Shown: positions 1 through 6,822 of the stretch, one piece after another | Numbering within the stretch: the first letter of the stretch is position 1 | Layout of the letters: each line of letters begins with the position of its first letter | DNA from: Bacillota bacterium | GTDB taxonomy: Bacteria > Bacillota > Bacilli > Alicyclobacillales > SLC66 | DNA length: 26,883 nt | Direction: 5' to 3' | Assembly (NCBI GenBank): GCA_021821185.1 | Contig: JAKACU010000017.1 | Coordinates: forward strand, 1 to 26,883 | Position numbers and translations under genes: made by a program | The notes under the pieces: generated by a model | Database searches by the model: none | Told to the model about the DNA's origin: nothing | The model's input: the letters and a program-made list of their open reading frames with translations, nothing else

Positions 1-884
1 TTGAAGGTACGTGTGCGGAGCTCTTTCAGCGCAATGACGTGTTGCATAAGGCGCATTTGCTTGATGATACGACGCTTTACGATCACACGGCCGTGGTAGG
101 TTTGTATGATCGTGATGAGATGACGGGAAAAAAACAGACCTTACCAATCTTCCAGCTACACCCATCTGTTCTCTTTGTGGGTATGTTTGCAGCAACGATG
201 GTAGCGATGTTTGCTTATACCTTGCCACAGGCTATTTTTATGTTACTTTTGCCCGTCGCCGTGATGATGGGTCTCGCTTTTATGACCCCGTTTAAGATTA
301 TTAAGTTAATCCTTCCGTTTTTGGCCCTTTATGTCTTGTACATGTGGTCAACAGTCGCTAATGTAGCCGTTCCACCAGGTGTGCATACGATCAATTTCTT
401 ATGGTACCGACTCAGTTATTACGGCGTTATTGAAGGACTCATTTTATCGATCAGGATGCTCGGCTCTGTACTCTTTGGCATTTTGCTTGTGACAACGATC
501 GACTTTACAGACCTCATTATTGGGTTTTGTAAAGATCTCGGTGTGCCGCCCAAGTTCGCTTACGGTACGATGGCAGGATTGCGGGTCGTGCCACTGTTTT
601 CATCAGAATGGATGAAATTGCGGCAAGCGCGTCAGGTGCGAGGCAATGATAGTCGGTTCACTTTTACGCGTTTTATTACGTATGCGATACCTCTTCTAAG
701 TCAAGGTATTCGTATGAGTGAACGCGTTGCGATCGCCATGGAGGCGCGCGGATTCTTTGGACGCGCTGCCAGTTCGCGAAATGGGCGTTCCTTTTACCGT
801 GATGTGGCGATAAAGAGTATCGATATCGAGTTTTTCATCTTTCTCGTTGGTGTTAGCCTATTTGGCTTGCTATGGCTAAGGTAA
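1..884 (+). CDS. ECF transporter: ATPase tail fused in frame to EcfT transmembrane component (partial at left edge)
   Basis: Energy-coupling factor transporters import vitamins or metal ions; the T protein links the ATPases to the substrate-binding S protein in the membrane. Counting residues from the TTG-type codon at 39, several hydrophobic helices are followed by the two Ala-Arg-Gly coupling motifs typical of EcfT/CbiQ, ARQVRG (197-202) and AMEARG (233-238). The frame is open to the left edge. The first residues (EGTCAELFQRNDVL) look like the C-terminal tail of an EcfA/CbiO ATPase (pattern GTPxEVF...), so ATPase and T component appear to be one polypeptide. The only in-frame ATG before the helices (120) has no good ribosome binding site. 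The substrate cannot be told because the S component lies outside. The stop overlaps the next gene. Confidence 0.8.
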   Translation, partial: EGTCAELFQRNDVLHKAHLLDDTTLYDHTAVVGLYDRDEMTGKKQTLPIFQLHPSVLFVGMFAATMVAMFAYTLPQAIFMLLLPVAVMMGLAFMTPFKIIKLILPFLALYVLYMWSTVANVAVPPGVHTINFLWYRLSYYGVIEGLILSIRMLGSVLFGILLVTTIDFTDLIIGFCKDLGVPPKFAYGTMAGLRVVPLFSSEWMKLRQARQVRGNDSRFTFTRFITYAIPLLSQGIRMSERVAIAMEARGFFGRAASSRNGRSFYRDVAIKSIDIEFFIFLVGVSLFGLLWLR

Positions 885-1813
885 TGTATACTATAAGCAA
901 ATTGACAGATAGTCATGAGGTGGATCGTGTGTCACAAGATATCTCGTTTACTGCACGAGATGAAATGATTTTATTACCTTTTTTACTGGAACAGTTACCA
1001 TCACGAGGTCGCAACAAAGTGAAAAGCTTATTGACGCGAAAGCAGATCAGCGTAGACGGTCATTTAGTGTCTCGTCATGATTACGTGTTGCATCCTGGGC
1101 AAATCGTGACCGTGCATGCGCAAGGGTTTCGACCAGCTGGTTGGGCAACTTTGGCTTATGGTTTGAAACTTCTTTATGAAGATGATGACATCATCGTGGT
1201 GGACAAGCCGCCAGGTTTATTAACGATTGCTACGGATAAAGAAAAAGAACGCACCGCATATCGAGTGTTGATGGATCATGTACAACTAAAAGATCCTACT
1301 GCGCGTGTGTTTATTGTTCATCGCCTTGATAAAGAAACATCGGGTGTCATGATGTTTGCTAAAACAGAGAAAGTCAAGCACGAACTGCAGGACAACTGGA
1401 CGGATGTCGTGTCAGAGCGATCCTATGTGGCTGTCGTGGAAGGCAATGTTGGAAGAGAACAAGGCTCCATTGAAACGTGGATAAAGGAAACAAGTACGCA
1501 ACTTATGTATGTGAGCACCCGCGGTGTTGGTGATCTTGCTGTCACCCATTATCAGGTATTGCAACGGACCAAGCAGTACTCACTTTTGCGTGTGAAATTA
1601 CAAACTGGGCGAAAAAATCAGATTCGCGTGCATATGCAACATATTGGACATAGTGTTGCTGGCGATAAACGTTATGGGGCAAAAACCAATCCTCTTGGAC
1701 GACTCGCATTGCATGCGCAAATTCTTGCCTTGATTCATCCTGTTACAAAGAGAGAGTTGCGCTTTGAAACAGTGATTCCCAGTTCTTTTTTGCTGTTGAC
1801 CAAAGCGGTCTAA
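872..1813 (+). CDS. RluA-family 23S rRNA/tRNA pseudouridine synthase
   Basis: Converts specific uridines in rRNA or tRNA to pseudouridine; cytoplasmic. An S4-like RNA-binding domain lies at about residues 40-85. The RluA catalytic motif HRLDKETSG follows, with the nucleophilic aspartate at 153, and then GRKNQIRVHMQ and GDKRYG in the C-terminal half. The length (313 residues) is normal for RluA/RluD-type enzymes. The ATG at 872 overlaps the ECF gene by 13 bases. An in-frame ATG at 884 makes a TAATG stop/start overlap with TAAGG just upstream and may be the true start, giving translational coupling. The target uridine cannot be predicted: Bacillota usually carry several paralogues. An inverted repeat follows the gene. 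Confidence 0.9.
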   Translation: MAKVMYTISKLTDSHEVDRVSQDISFTARDEMILLPFLLEQLPSRGRNKVKSLLTRKQISVDGHLVSRHDYVLHPGQIVTVHAQGFRPAGWATLAYGLKLLYEDDDIIVVDKPPGLLTIATDKEKERTAYRVLMDHVQLKDPTARVFIVHRLDKETSGVMMFAKTEKVKHELQDNWTDVVSERSYVAVVEGNVGREQGSIETWIKETSTQLMYVSTRGVGDLAVTHYQVLQRTKQYSLLRVKLQTGRKNQIRVHMQHIGHSVAGDKRYGAKTNPLGRLALHAQILALIHPVTKRELRFETVIPSSFLLLTKAV

Positions 1814-1839
1814 TACAGTTTAAATCAGGCTTAAAGGAC

Positions 1840-1872
1840 GTGCGCAACCTCTGTTTATCGGGGGTTGCGCAC
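1840..1872. terminator. Inverted repeat between convergent genes, candidate bidirectional terminator
   Basis: A perfect 10-bp stem (GTGCGCAACC at 1840-1849 with its complement at 1863-1872) and a 13-base loop separate the pseudouridine synthase gene from the convergent DUF378 gene. No clear T-run follows on the plus strand, so intrinsic termination is uncertain. Confidence 0.45.
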
Positions 1873-1879
1873 ATGGTAG

Positions 1880-2092
1880 TCAGGATATGCGCCGTTCGTT
1901 ACCTGCCAAAACAGCGATGAGTTGCCATAAGGCACCGAGTCCGATCAATGTATAAATGACTCGGCTCATCGCTGTCATAGGTCCGAAAATGGCCGCAACC
2001 AGATCAAAGTGAAACAATCCGATGAAACCCCAATTGAGGCCCCCGATGATGACAAGAGCCCATGCGACCCAAGTCCAACCGCCCCATCTCAT
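1880..2092 (-). CDS. DUF378 family small membrane protein
   Basis: A 70-residue protein with two hydrophobic spans (about 8-32 and 43-63) separated by a short polar turn. The family hallmarks are visible: a Gly-Gly-Leu-Asn-Trp-Gly stretch near residues 17-22, FDLVAAIFG in the middle and a Ser-Arg-Val-Ile-Tyr entry into the second helix. DUF378 proteins are widespread in Bacillota and have no established function. The length is the usual one. The start is well supported by AAGGAGG seven bases before the ATG. It is transcribed divergently from the YaiI/YqxD gene and convergently to the pseudouridine synthase gene, so it probably forms its own transcript. Confidence 0.88.
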   Translation of the reverse strand: MRWGGWTWVAWALVIIGGLNWGFIGLFHFDLVAAIFGPMTAMSRVIYTLIGLGALWQLIAVLAGNERRIS

Positions 2093-2118
2093 GGTACATC
2101 CTCCTTATTATGTAGCTG

Positions 2119-2148
2119 AAGATAGCTATCGTTAATCAGCATTCTCAA
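2119..2148 (-). promoter_or_regulatory. Candidate promoter of the DUF378 gene
   Basis: Read on the minus strand, TTGAGA (2143-2148) and TATCTT (2119-2124) are separated by 18 bases, about 27 bases upstream of the DUF378 start codon. Match to sigma-A consensus is moderate. Confidence 0.35.
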
Positions 2149-2178
2149 ATTGAGCCATGGTATACTTGCCATGTACTG

Positions 2179-2184
2179 TATAAT
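2179..2184 (+). promoter_or_regulatory. Candidate -10 element for the yaiI/pheA transcript
   Basis: A perfect TATAAT hexamer lies 30 bases before the ATG at 2215. No good -35 hexamer sits 16-18 bases upstream, so this is only a partial promoter signal. Confidence 0.3.
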
Positions 2185-2214
2185 TTTTATCGTGGAAAAT
2201 GGAAGTGTAAGTCG

Positions 2215-2676
2215 ATGAGAATGATTTGGATCGATGCTGATGCAGCACCTAAAGATGTTGTCACGACGGTTCATCGTTTGGCTGAAGAACTTGCTTTTTC
2301 AGTACGCACGGTGAGTTCCATTAACCACATGTTGACGGGTGACAACCATATAACGGTTGATGCAAGTCCACAAGCAACTGATTTGCGTATTATCAATGCC
2401 ATTACGGACGCCTTGTCAACGATTGTTGTTACACAGGATTTTGGATTAGCTGCGCTGGTGTTGGTCAAGGGTGCCTTTGCGTTGTCTGTCAAAGGTATGG
2501 AATATACAAAAGACAATATAGATCGACTTTTATTTGAACGAGCACTCCATCAGCATATACGTAAGAAAGGCCATCGTAACACGGGACCCAAGGCACGAAC
2601 GAAACAGGACCAAGAATTTTTTGCGAATACGCTGCAACGCATGATGGTCACAATCTTGAATCAAGAAAAGGTTTGA
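2215..2676 (+). CDS. YaiI/YqxD family protein (DUF188), PIN-like nuclease fold
   Basis: A 153-residue protein of the UPF0178/DUF188 family, predicted to adopt a PIN/NYN-like nuclease fold but without a proven substrate. The acidic N-terminal motif is clear (WIDADAAP, Asp7 and Asp9), as is the second acidic block TQDFGLAA with Asp75. A basic C-terminal stretch (about 115-130) is typical of the family. The ribosome binding site is weak (GGAAGTG). The stop precedes the pheA start codon by 13 bases, and the pheA ribosome binding site overlaps it, so the two genes are probably co-transcribed. Confidence 0.88.
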   Translation: MRMIWIDADAAPKDVVTTVHRLAEELAFSVRTVSSINHMLTGDNHITVDASPQATDLRIINAITDALSTIVVTQDFGLAALVLVKGAFALSVKGMEYTKDNIDRLLFERALHQHIRKKGHRNTGPKARTKQDQEFFANTLQRMMVTILNQEKV

Positions 2677-2681
2677 AGGAG
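2676..2681 (+). promoter_or_regulatory. Ribosome binding site deciding the pheA start
   Basis: AAGGAG lies 8 bases before the GTG at 2690. It directly abuts the earlier in-frame GTG at 2681, which is therefore too close to be used. Confidence 0.65.
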
Positions 2682-2689
2682 TGAATGCC

Positions 2690-3538
2690 GTGTTAATTGG
2701 TTATTTAGGTCCAAAGGGGACGTTTAGTGAAGAAGCAGCTACTCGTTATTTTGCCGGTACGAGTGCCACGTTGATTGCTTATCCAACTGTTCCGGAGGTC
2801 ATGGAGGACGTCAGCAAGGGCGTTATTGATCAAGGGATTTTGCCGCTAGAAAACACGATTGAAGGCTCGATCAATCTTACGCTTGATAGTCTAGCCGATG
2901 CTTCGAATGTGTTTGTGCATGGCGAATTGATTTTGTCCATTTCTTTGCAACTTTTAGGTATACCTTCTGCCAAACTGGACGAAATTGAAGAGGTGTGGTC
3001 GATCGCTCCCGCAATTTCGCAATGTTATAAATTTATACGTGGGCTTGGGGCCACCATGCAGTTGACGGATAGCACAGCATCTGCAGCGAAGTTGGTAAAA
3101 GACGCTGACGATGTTCACCGCGCGGCTGTCGCATCGGCATGGGCCGCTAAAGAATTTGGTTTACAAATTTTGGCCTCCGATATTCAGGACGTTGCGCTGA
3201 ATCACACGCGATTTGTTGTGTTTTCACAGGAAGAAACGTTTCGATCTGATGCTGATAAAACAATGCTATTAATTACTCCATCGCAAGAACATGCTGGCAT
3301 GTTGGCCAATATTTTGCAAGTATTTGCCACCCTTGAGTTGAACTTAGCGTGGATCGAGTCACGGCCGACCAAGGCGCGATTGGGCACGTATCAATTTTAC
3401 ATGGAAGTGCAAGTTGGAAAAAATGACGAGCGCATGGGTAAAGCGTTAGCGATTCTTGATATATTGGGCCATCAAGTGCGTGTTTTGGGTAGCTTTGTAG
3501 GGGGGGAATTGCAATCGACAGAGGCGTTAACATTGTAG
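2690..3538 (+). CDS. pheA: Prephenate dehydratase
   Basis: Converts prephenate to phenylpyruvate with loss of water and CO2, the committed step to phenylalanine. The catalytic domain starts with GPKGTFS (residues 7-13), and the active-site TRF triad is present at 173-175. A C-terminal ACT domain with ESRP (223-226) indicates feedback control by phenylalanine. At 282 residues it is a stand-alone monofunctional dehydratase; no chorismate mutase domain is fused. I chose the GTG at 2690 because AAGGAG is correctly spaced for it; a GTG at 2681 is the alternative. The last dozen residues after VLGS are extra to the usual end and overlap the likely 5' part of the next gene, including a run of seven G at 3500-3506. 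Confidence 0.95.
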   Translation: MLIGYLGPKGTFSEEAATRYFAGTSATLIAYPTVPEVMEDVSKGVIDQGILPLENTIEGSINLTLDSLADASNVFVHGELILSISLQLLGIPSAKLDEIEEVWSIAPAISQCYKFIRGLGATMQLTDSTASAAKLVKDADDVHRAAVASAWAAKEFGLQILASDIQDVALNHTRFVVFSQEETFRSDADKTMLLITPSQEHAGMLANILQVFATLELNLAWIESRPTKARLGTYQFYMEVQVGKNDERMGKALAILDILGHQVRVLGSFVGGELQSTEALTL

Positions 3539-3639
3539 AACTGGTCAAAATTCATGTACTTGAAAATGATTTTCGCGGAGCCAGTATCCTATGTCAACGA
3601 GTTGTAGCACAAGATGATCAGACGATTTTACGTGATGCC

Positions 3640-5055
3640 GTGCCATTGCTTCGTGCCTTATACTATGCTTATCATTTTGATCACGAGCGTGCCGTCTCCC
3701 TTTTGGGGGATTTTTTATCGCAGACAGATTTCCGTGTATGGCTTCGATTGGCGAAAGATAGACGAGAATCCGGCACAGTCTTCATCTTAGAAGAACTTGT
3801 TCATCAGATGACGATGAATCTACGTGGGGATGATTTAGGCGCTTTTTTAACGCGCTTTTACCGCTTTCGTGAAGTGTTGATGCGATATCTTTTGCAACAG
3901 TTTCCTGTACCGGATAACGATGAACTCTGGACTTACGGCCGAGCCCCACAGATGTTGATGCAAATTGGCAAATTGCTTATGAGCTCTGAGAAAAAAGAAC
4001 ACCTTGGCGCATACTTTTATTTGAAAAGCCAGCAAGTCGCACAGACGATTGACTTGCGCAATCATTCGATACTGGGTCATGGACGTGTCGGATTTTCGCA
4101 TAAGGGCCTGTGGTCTCGGTACGAAGGATATGCGCGAGCGGGGGGGACAGATCAAGAACACATCGAACATTTTTCGTCCGATTTGCACTTGGTTATGGCA
4201 GACCTTGGACATGAGATAGGGCATAACCCTTATGATATTTTGAAAAATGCTATTGTATCGCTGCTGTCACAAGCCACGATCAGTGATCACTTTGTGCTTC
4301 AAAAACCTCATCGCAAAGATCATCCTCGAACGCTTCTACGCATTTACACCGGTTTGTATGAGTATCGTGGCATGCTTGCTGCCACTGAACAAGGGCTTTT
4401 ACCAGCCTCGCTTGCAGGTCTTGCCGATGTGTCGCGCCGTTTATTGATGAGTAACATCAGTGAGCAAGATGCGACCATGCTGACTTCGGTCGTGAAACGC
4501 TCTCATGAACCGCAAAAATTCACTTTGTGGATGAAGCTCTATCGCGGAGAACAATATGCTGTGATGAATTTGCTTGTCGCGCAGATGCGAGCATTTTGTG
4601 TGCGCAGTGATTTTGGAGAATGGCTGACAAGGGTGTATCGGTTGCTTGAGGAGATCGTTTGGGTCTACTTTGGTCTCGACATTCATCAAAAGACGTTTGC
4701 TTTGCTGCACAAGAAAAGTCCTGTGGGTGCTGTACTGTATGACGTCAGCACAAGACATCAGGCGATGCTGCACTTGCTGATTAAAAAACTTAATGATCAG
4801 CCTGCATATGTGAAACAAACGACAGCACATCAATTATTGTGTGAAGATTGGGTGATGGACGTGCTACAGATGCGAACAGATGGCATGATTGGTCACGGTC
4901 TTACCTCAATCACCAAGGAATATATCGAACAACATAGTAAACCCCTAGATCATATCGAGAAAAGCATACTCTCTTTATTTGAAGCGTTAGGCGTTCCTCG
5001 ATATCACGATTGTTTTCAAACTTTGCATAGGCTTATGGAAGATGTTGTGGAATGA
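3640..5055 (+). CDS. Duplicated HEPN-domain protein, Csm6/TIGR02710-like, without CARF domain
   Basis: I recognise no named gene. Counting from the GTG at 3640, the 471-residue protein has two comparable halves. Each holds a helical segment (FLTRFYRF at 69-76; WLTRVYRL at 328-335) followed 70-85 residues later by an R-x6-H-G motif: R140...H147-G, within RNHSILGHG, and R412...H419-G, within RTDGMIGHG. R-x4-6-H is the HEPN ribonuclease signature, and the first motif closely resembles those of CRISPR-associated Csm6/TIGR02710 proteins. No Rossmann/CARF domain and no CRISPR locus are present. The GTG lacks a ribosome binding site. The frame is open back to 3493, and the extra residues look like genuine protein, so the true N terminus probably lies near 3508-3541, at a rare start codon inside or just after pheA. 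RNase activity is inference. Confidence 0.7.
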   Translation: MPLLRALYYAYHFDHERAVSLLGDFLSQTDFRVWLRLAKDRRESGTVFILEELVHQMTMNLRGDDLGAFLTRFYRFREVLMRYLLQQFPVPDNDELWTYGRAPQMLMQIGKLLMSSEKKEHLGAYFYLKSQQVAQTIDLRNHSILGHGRVGFSHKGLWSRYEGYARAGGTDQEHIEHFSSDLHLVMADLGHEIGHNPYDILKNAIVSLLSQATISDHFVLQKPHRKDHPRTLLRIYTGLYEYRGMLAATEQGLLPASLAGLADVSRRLLMSNISEQDATMLTSVVKRSHEPQKFTLWMKLYRGEQYAVMNLLVAQMRAFCVRSDFGEWLTRVYRLLEEIVWVYFGLDIHQKTFALLHKKSPVGAVLYDVSTRHQAMLHLLIKKLNDQPAYVKQTTAHQLLCEDWVMDVLQMRTDGMIGHGLTSITKEYIEQHSKPLDHIEKSILSLFEALGVPRYHDCFQTLHRLMEDVVE

Positions 5056-5106
5056 TATTTGGTGACCTTGGAAATCCTATCCCTTGAACTCAATGGGGGT
5101 GGTTTT

Positions 5107-5217
5107 ATGGTGGATTTGTCCAATGCCTGGCCGAATTATTATGTCGGTTTTTTATGGCTTGTCGTGTTTATCGTGTTCATCTTTTTACGCTATCCCGATC
5201 ATGGGAGGCATGATTGA
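5107..5217 (+). CDS. 36-residue single-span membrane protein of the cytochrome b operon
   Basis: A very small gene: ATG at 5107 preceded four bases upstream by GGGGGTGG (5095-5102). Its TGA overlaps the ATG of cytochrome b (TGATG at 5215-5219). The peptide has a short polar N terminus with Trp8 and a Tyr-Tyr pair, one hydrophobic helix (about 13-27), then a short polar tail (RYPDHGRHD) that is probably cytoplasmic. Small single-helix subunits are common in cytochrome bc, b6f and oxidase complexes, so it may be a structural subunit; no family assignment is possible by eye. The good ribosome binding site, the hydrophobic helix and the coupled stop/start favour a real gene. Confidence 0.65.
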   Translation: MVDLSNAWPNYYVGFLWLVVFIVFIFLRYPDHGRHD

Positions 5218-5819
5218 TGAACTGGACGAACAGGGCTAGGGAACACGCGGCAAGAGAATTTGCTTGGGACAAGTTGTTGCCCTCTGAGCAGCCCGTGTAT
5301 GTATCATCGCTGGTGTATAGCTTTGGTGTATTTACTCTAAGCAGCATGGTTGTGGTGATCGTATCTGGGATCATTATCGCAGCCAAAGATCCGATGTGGT
5401 ACCAAGTTTCTGCTATCGGTGGCTATCTGCGCGCGATTCATTTTTGGGGTGTACAAGCGTTCTTTTTTTTCATGACGATGCACCTTGTTGCGCAGTTCTT
5501 TATGGCCTCTTGGCGTGATGGTCGGGGAGCTACATGGGTGCTCGGTGTTCTGTCCTTTGCGATCAGTGTTCTTACGGCCTTTACCGGGTATCTCAGTCGC
5601 GGTGATTTCTTTAGCCAGTGGAATCAGGTGCAAAGCAAAGATGCGTTTAATGCCGCTGGCGCCGATGGCTTGCTTAACATTCTAAATAACGCACAAGTTT
5701 ACGGTTTGCACGTGTCGGTGCTACCAATCATCTTGATGATTTTGGTGGCGTGGCACTTGCTTTTTGTACGCAAAAAAGGTGTGGTGCCGCCATACGACGA
5801 TAGGAGGGCAAGGTCATGA
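5217..5819 (+). CDS. b6-type cytochrome b (four-helix, di-heme)
   Basis: A membrane cytochrome b of 200 residues, about the length of a b6-type N-terminal unit. Two pairs of heme-ligand histidines are visible: His75/His89 (spacing 14) in helix B/D style and His165/His180 (spacing 15). The one-residue longer second pair is the b6 rather than the mitochondrial pattern. The loop after the third helix reads GYLSRGDFFSQW rather than the common GYLLPWDQ. ATG 5217 is chosen over the TTG at 5214 because GGGAGG lies 8 bases before it and the ATG overlaps the preceding stop. The gene ends in an ATGA overlap with the next. It probably takes part in quinol oxidation or reduction with the two neighbouring membrane proteins. 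No Rieske or PEWY-bearing subunit is encoded here. Confidence 0.9.
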   Translation: MNWTNRAREHAAREFAWDKLLPSEQPVYVSSLVYSFGVFTLSSMVVVIVSGIIIAAKDPMWYQVSAIGGYLRAIHFWGVQAFFFFMTMHLVAQFFMASWRDGRGATWVLGVLSFAISVLTAFTGYLSRGDFFSQWNQVQSKDAFNAAGADGLLNILNNAQVYGLHVSVLPIILMILVAWHLLFVRKKGVVPPYDDRRARS

Positions 5820-6766
5820 CAACAAGTGTCCCTGATGCACGGCGCAGCGATATGAAGGACTTTGACTTGATCAAGGAGGGCTTCGTGAGTCTTCTTATCA
5901 TGGTTATCCTCATTCTCGTTGTGGCCGCTTTTGCCAAAGCACCTTATCGTCCTCCTGTGACGAATCGCCAAGTGGCCACGAGTGATCCAGTGCTCTTTAC
6001 AAATACCACATTAGGGTACTTGGATGGTACTGAGGCAATCGCTAGTTATGGCCCCCCTTATAACAATGGATTTCAAGGTCAGCAAGGCGGCGTACAAAGT
6101 TTAGGAAGTTTTGCTCCACAGACATGGTGGGGGATACCCTATCCCATCAATACGACGCAAGATTTTGTGTTAAGGCCGCTTTCACAAGTGGCGCAAGCTT
6201 CGCAAAATCAAACGCTGGCAGCCGCTCTATCGGCTTATCAAAGCACCCCTGTCACACAACAAATTGCATGGGTGTCCACTTATCGTAATGCCCTGTCTCA
6301 TGCCACCGTCGTTTCAGGACAGGTAGTTGTACCACCAGGTAATTATGGGCCACTTGCTGTGATCATCCCGGCGCAACTGCGTCTGGCCCAATCGGGATTG
6401 CTGTCCGGTACACTGAATCAAGAGACCAATCAAGGTCCATATCGGTGGAATGTTCAAAACGACCTGCTTTACATCCAGGGAGATGCTTTGCATAACGCAG
6501 CTCAATCAATCAACATGCTGGGTGAACAGTGGGGTATCAATCATGATGAGCAGGCTTATCCAGGTCCTTGGTGGTTAACGCCCTACACCTTTTTGTACCA
6601 AGTCCCACCATGGTCAACATCACCTGTAGGTGACATGTTAGCTGCCTATACCGTTGCTGTTCTGGTGATTATTTTAATCTTCGTTCCTTGGATTCCTGGT
6701 TTAAACCGGTTGCCAAGAGTGTTGCCAGTATATCGTCTTATCTGGCGTGATTGGTACAAACGATAA
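5816..6766 (+). CDS. Two-span membrane protein partner of cytochrome b, unknown family
   Basis: A 316-residue protein with a charged cytoplasmic N terminus (DFDLIKEG), one span at about 20-40, a large external domain, and a second span at about 273-293 followed by a short basic tail (YRLIWRDWYKR). The outer domain is rich in Trp, Pro, Tyr, Gln and Asn and contains YGPPYNNG, QTWWGIPYP and GPWWLTPY. I see no heme-c CxxCH, no Rieske cysteines and no PEWY motif, so it is neither subunit IV nor a cytochrome c. From memory, similar proteins sit beside cytochrome b genes in actinobacteria and acidophiles, without a known role. It overlaps cytochrome b by ATGA and has GGAGG upstream, so the two are surely made together. 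It may form the external half of an unusual quinol-reacting complex. Confidence 0.75.
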   Translation: MTTSVPDARRSDMKDFDLIKEGFVSLLIMVILILVVAAFAKAPYRPPVTNRQVATSDPVLFTNTTLGYLDGTEAIASYGPPYNNGFQGQQGGVQSLGSFAPQTWWGIPYPINTTQDFVLRPLSQVAQASQNQTLAAALSAYQSTPVTQQIAWVSTYRNALSHATVVSGQVVVPPGNYGPLAVIIPAQLRLAQSGLLSGTLNQETNQGPYRWNVQNDLLYIQGDALHNAAQSINMLGEQWGINHDEQAYPGPWWLTPYTFLYQVPPWSTSPVGDMLAAYTVAVLVIILIFVPWIPGLNRLPRVLPVYRLIWRDWYKR

Positions 6767-6779
6767 TATGTGGATTTGA

Positions 6780-6820
6780 CGGTGAGGCCGACACGACCTC
6801 ACCGTTTGTTTACTTTTCTT
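6780..6820 (+). terminator. Rho-independent terminator after the cytochrome b operon
   Basis: An 8-bp stem (CGGTGAGG at 6780-6787 paired with 6797-6804) with a 9-base loop is followed by the T-rich tract TTTGTTTACTTTTCTT. It also separates the operon from the convergent secreted-protein gene. Confidence 0.8.
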
Positions 6821-6822
6821 GT

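Noticed and set aside
2089..2274. Minus-strand open frame over the DUF378/yaiI intergenic region
   Set aside because: It overlaps the 5' end of the yaiI gene and the promoters, and its sequence resembles no protein. DUF378 starts at 2092 with its own strong ribosome binding site.
3508..5107. CRISPR array or cas genes near the HEPN protein
   Set aside because: I see no direct repeats with regular spacers and no cas1, cas2 or cas10-like product anywhere in the window.
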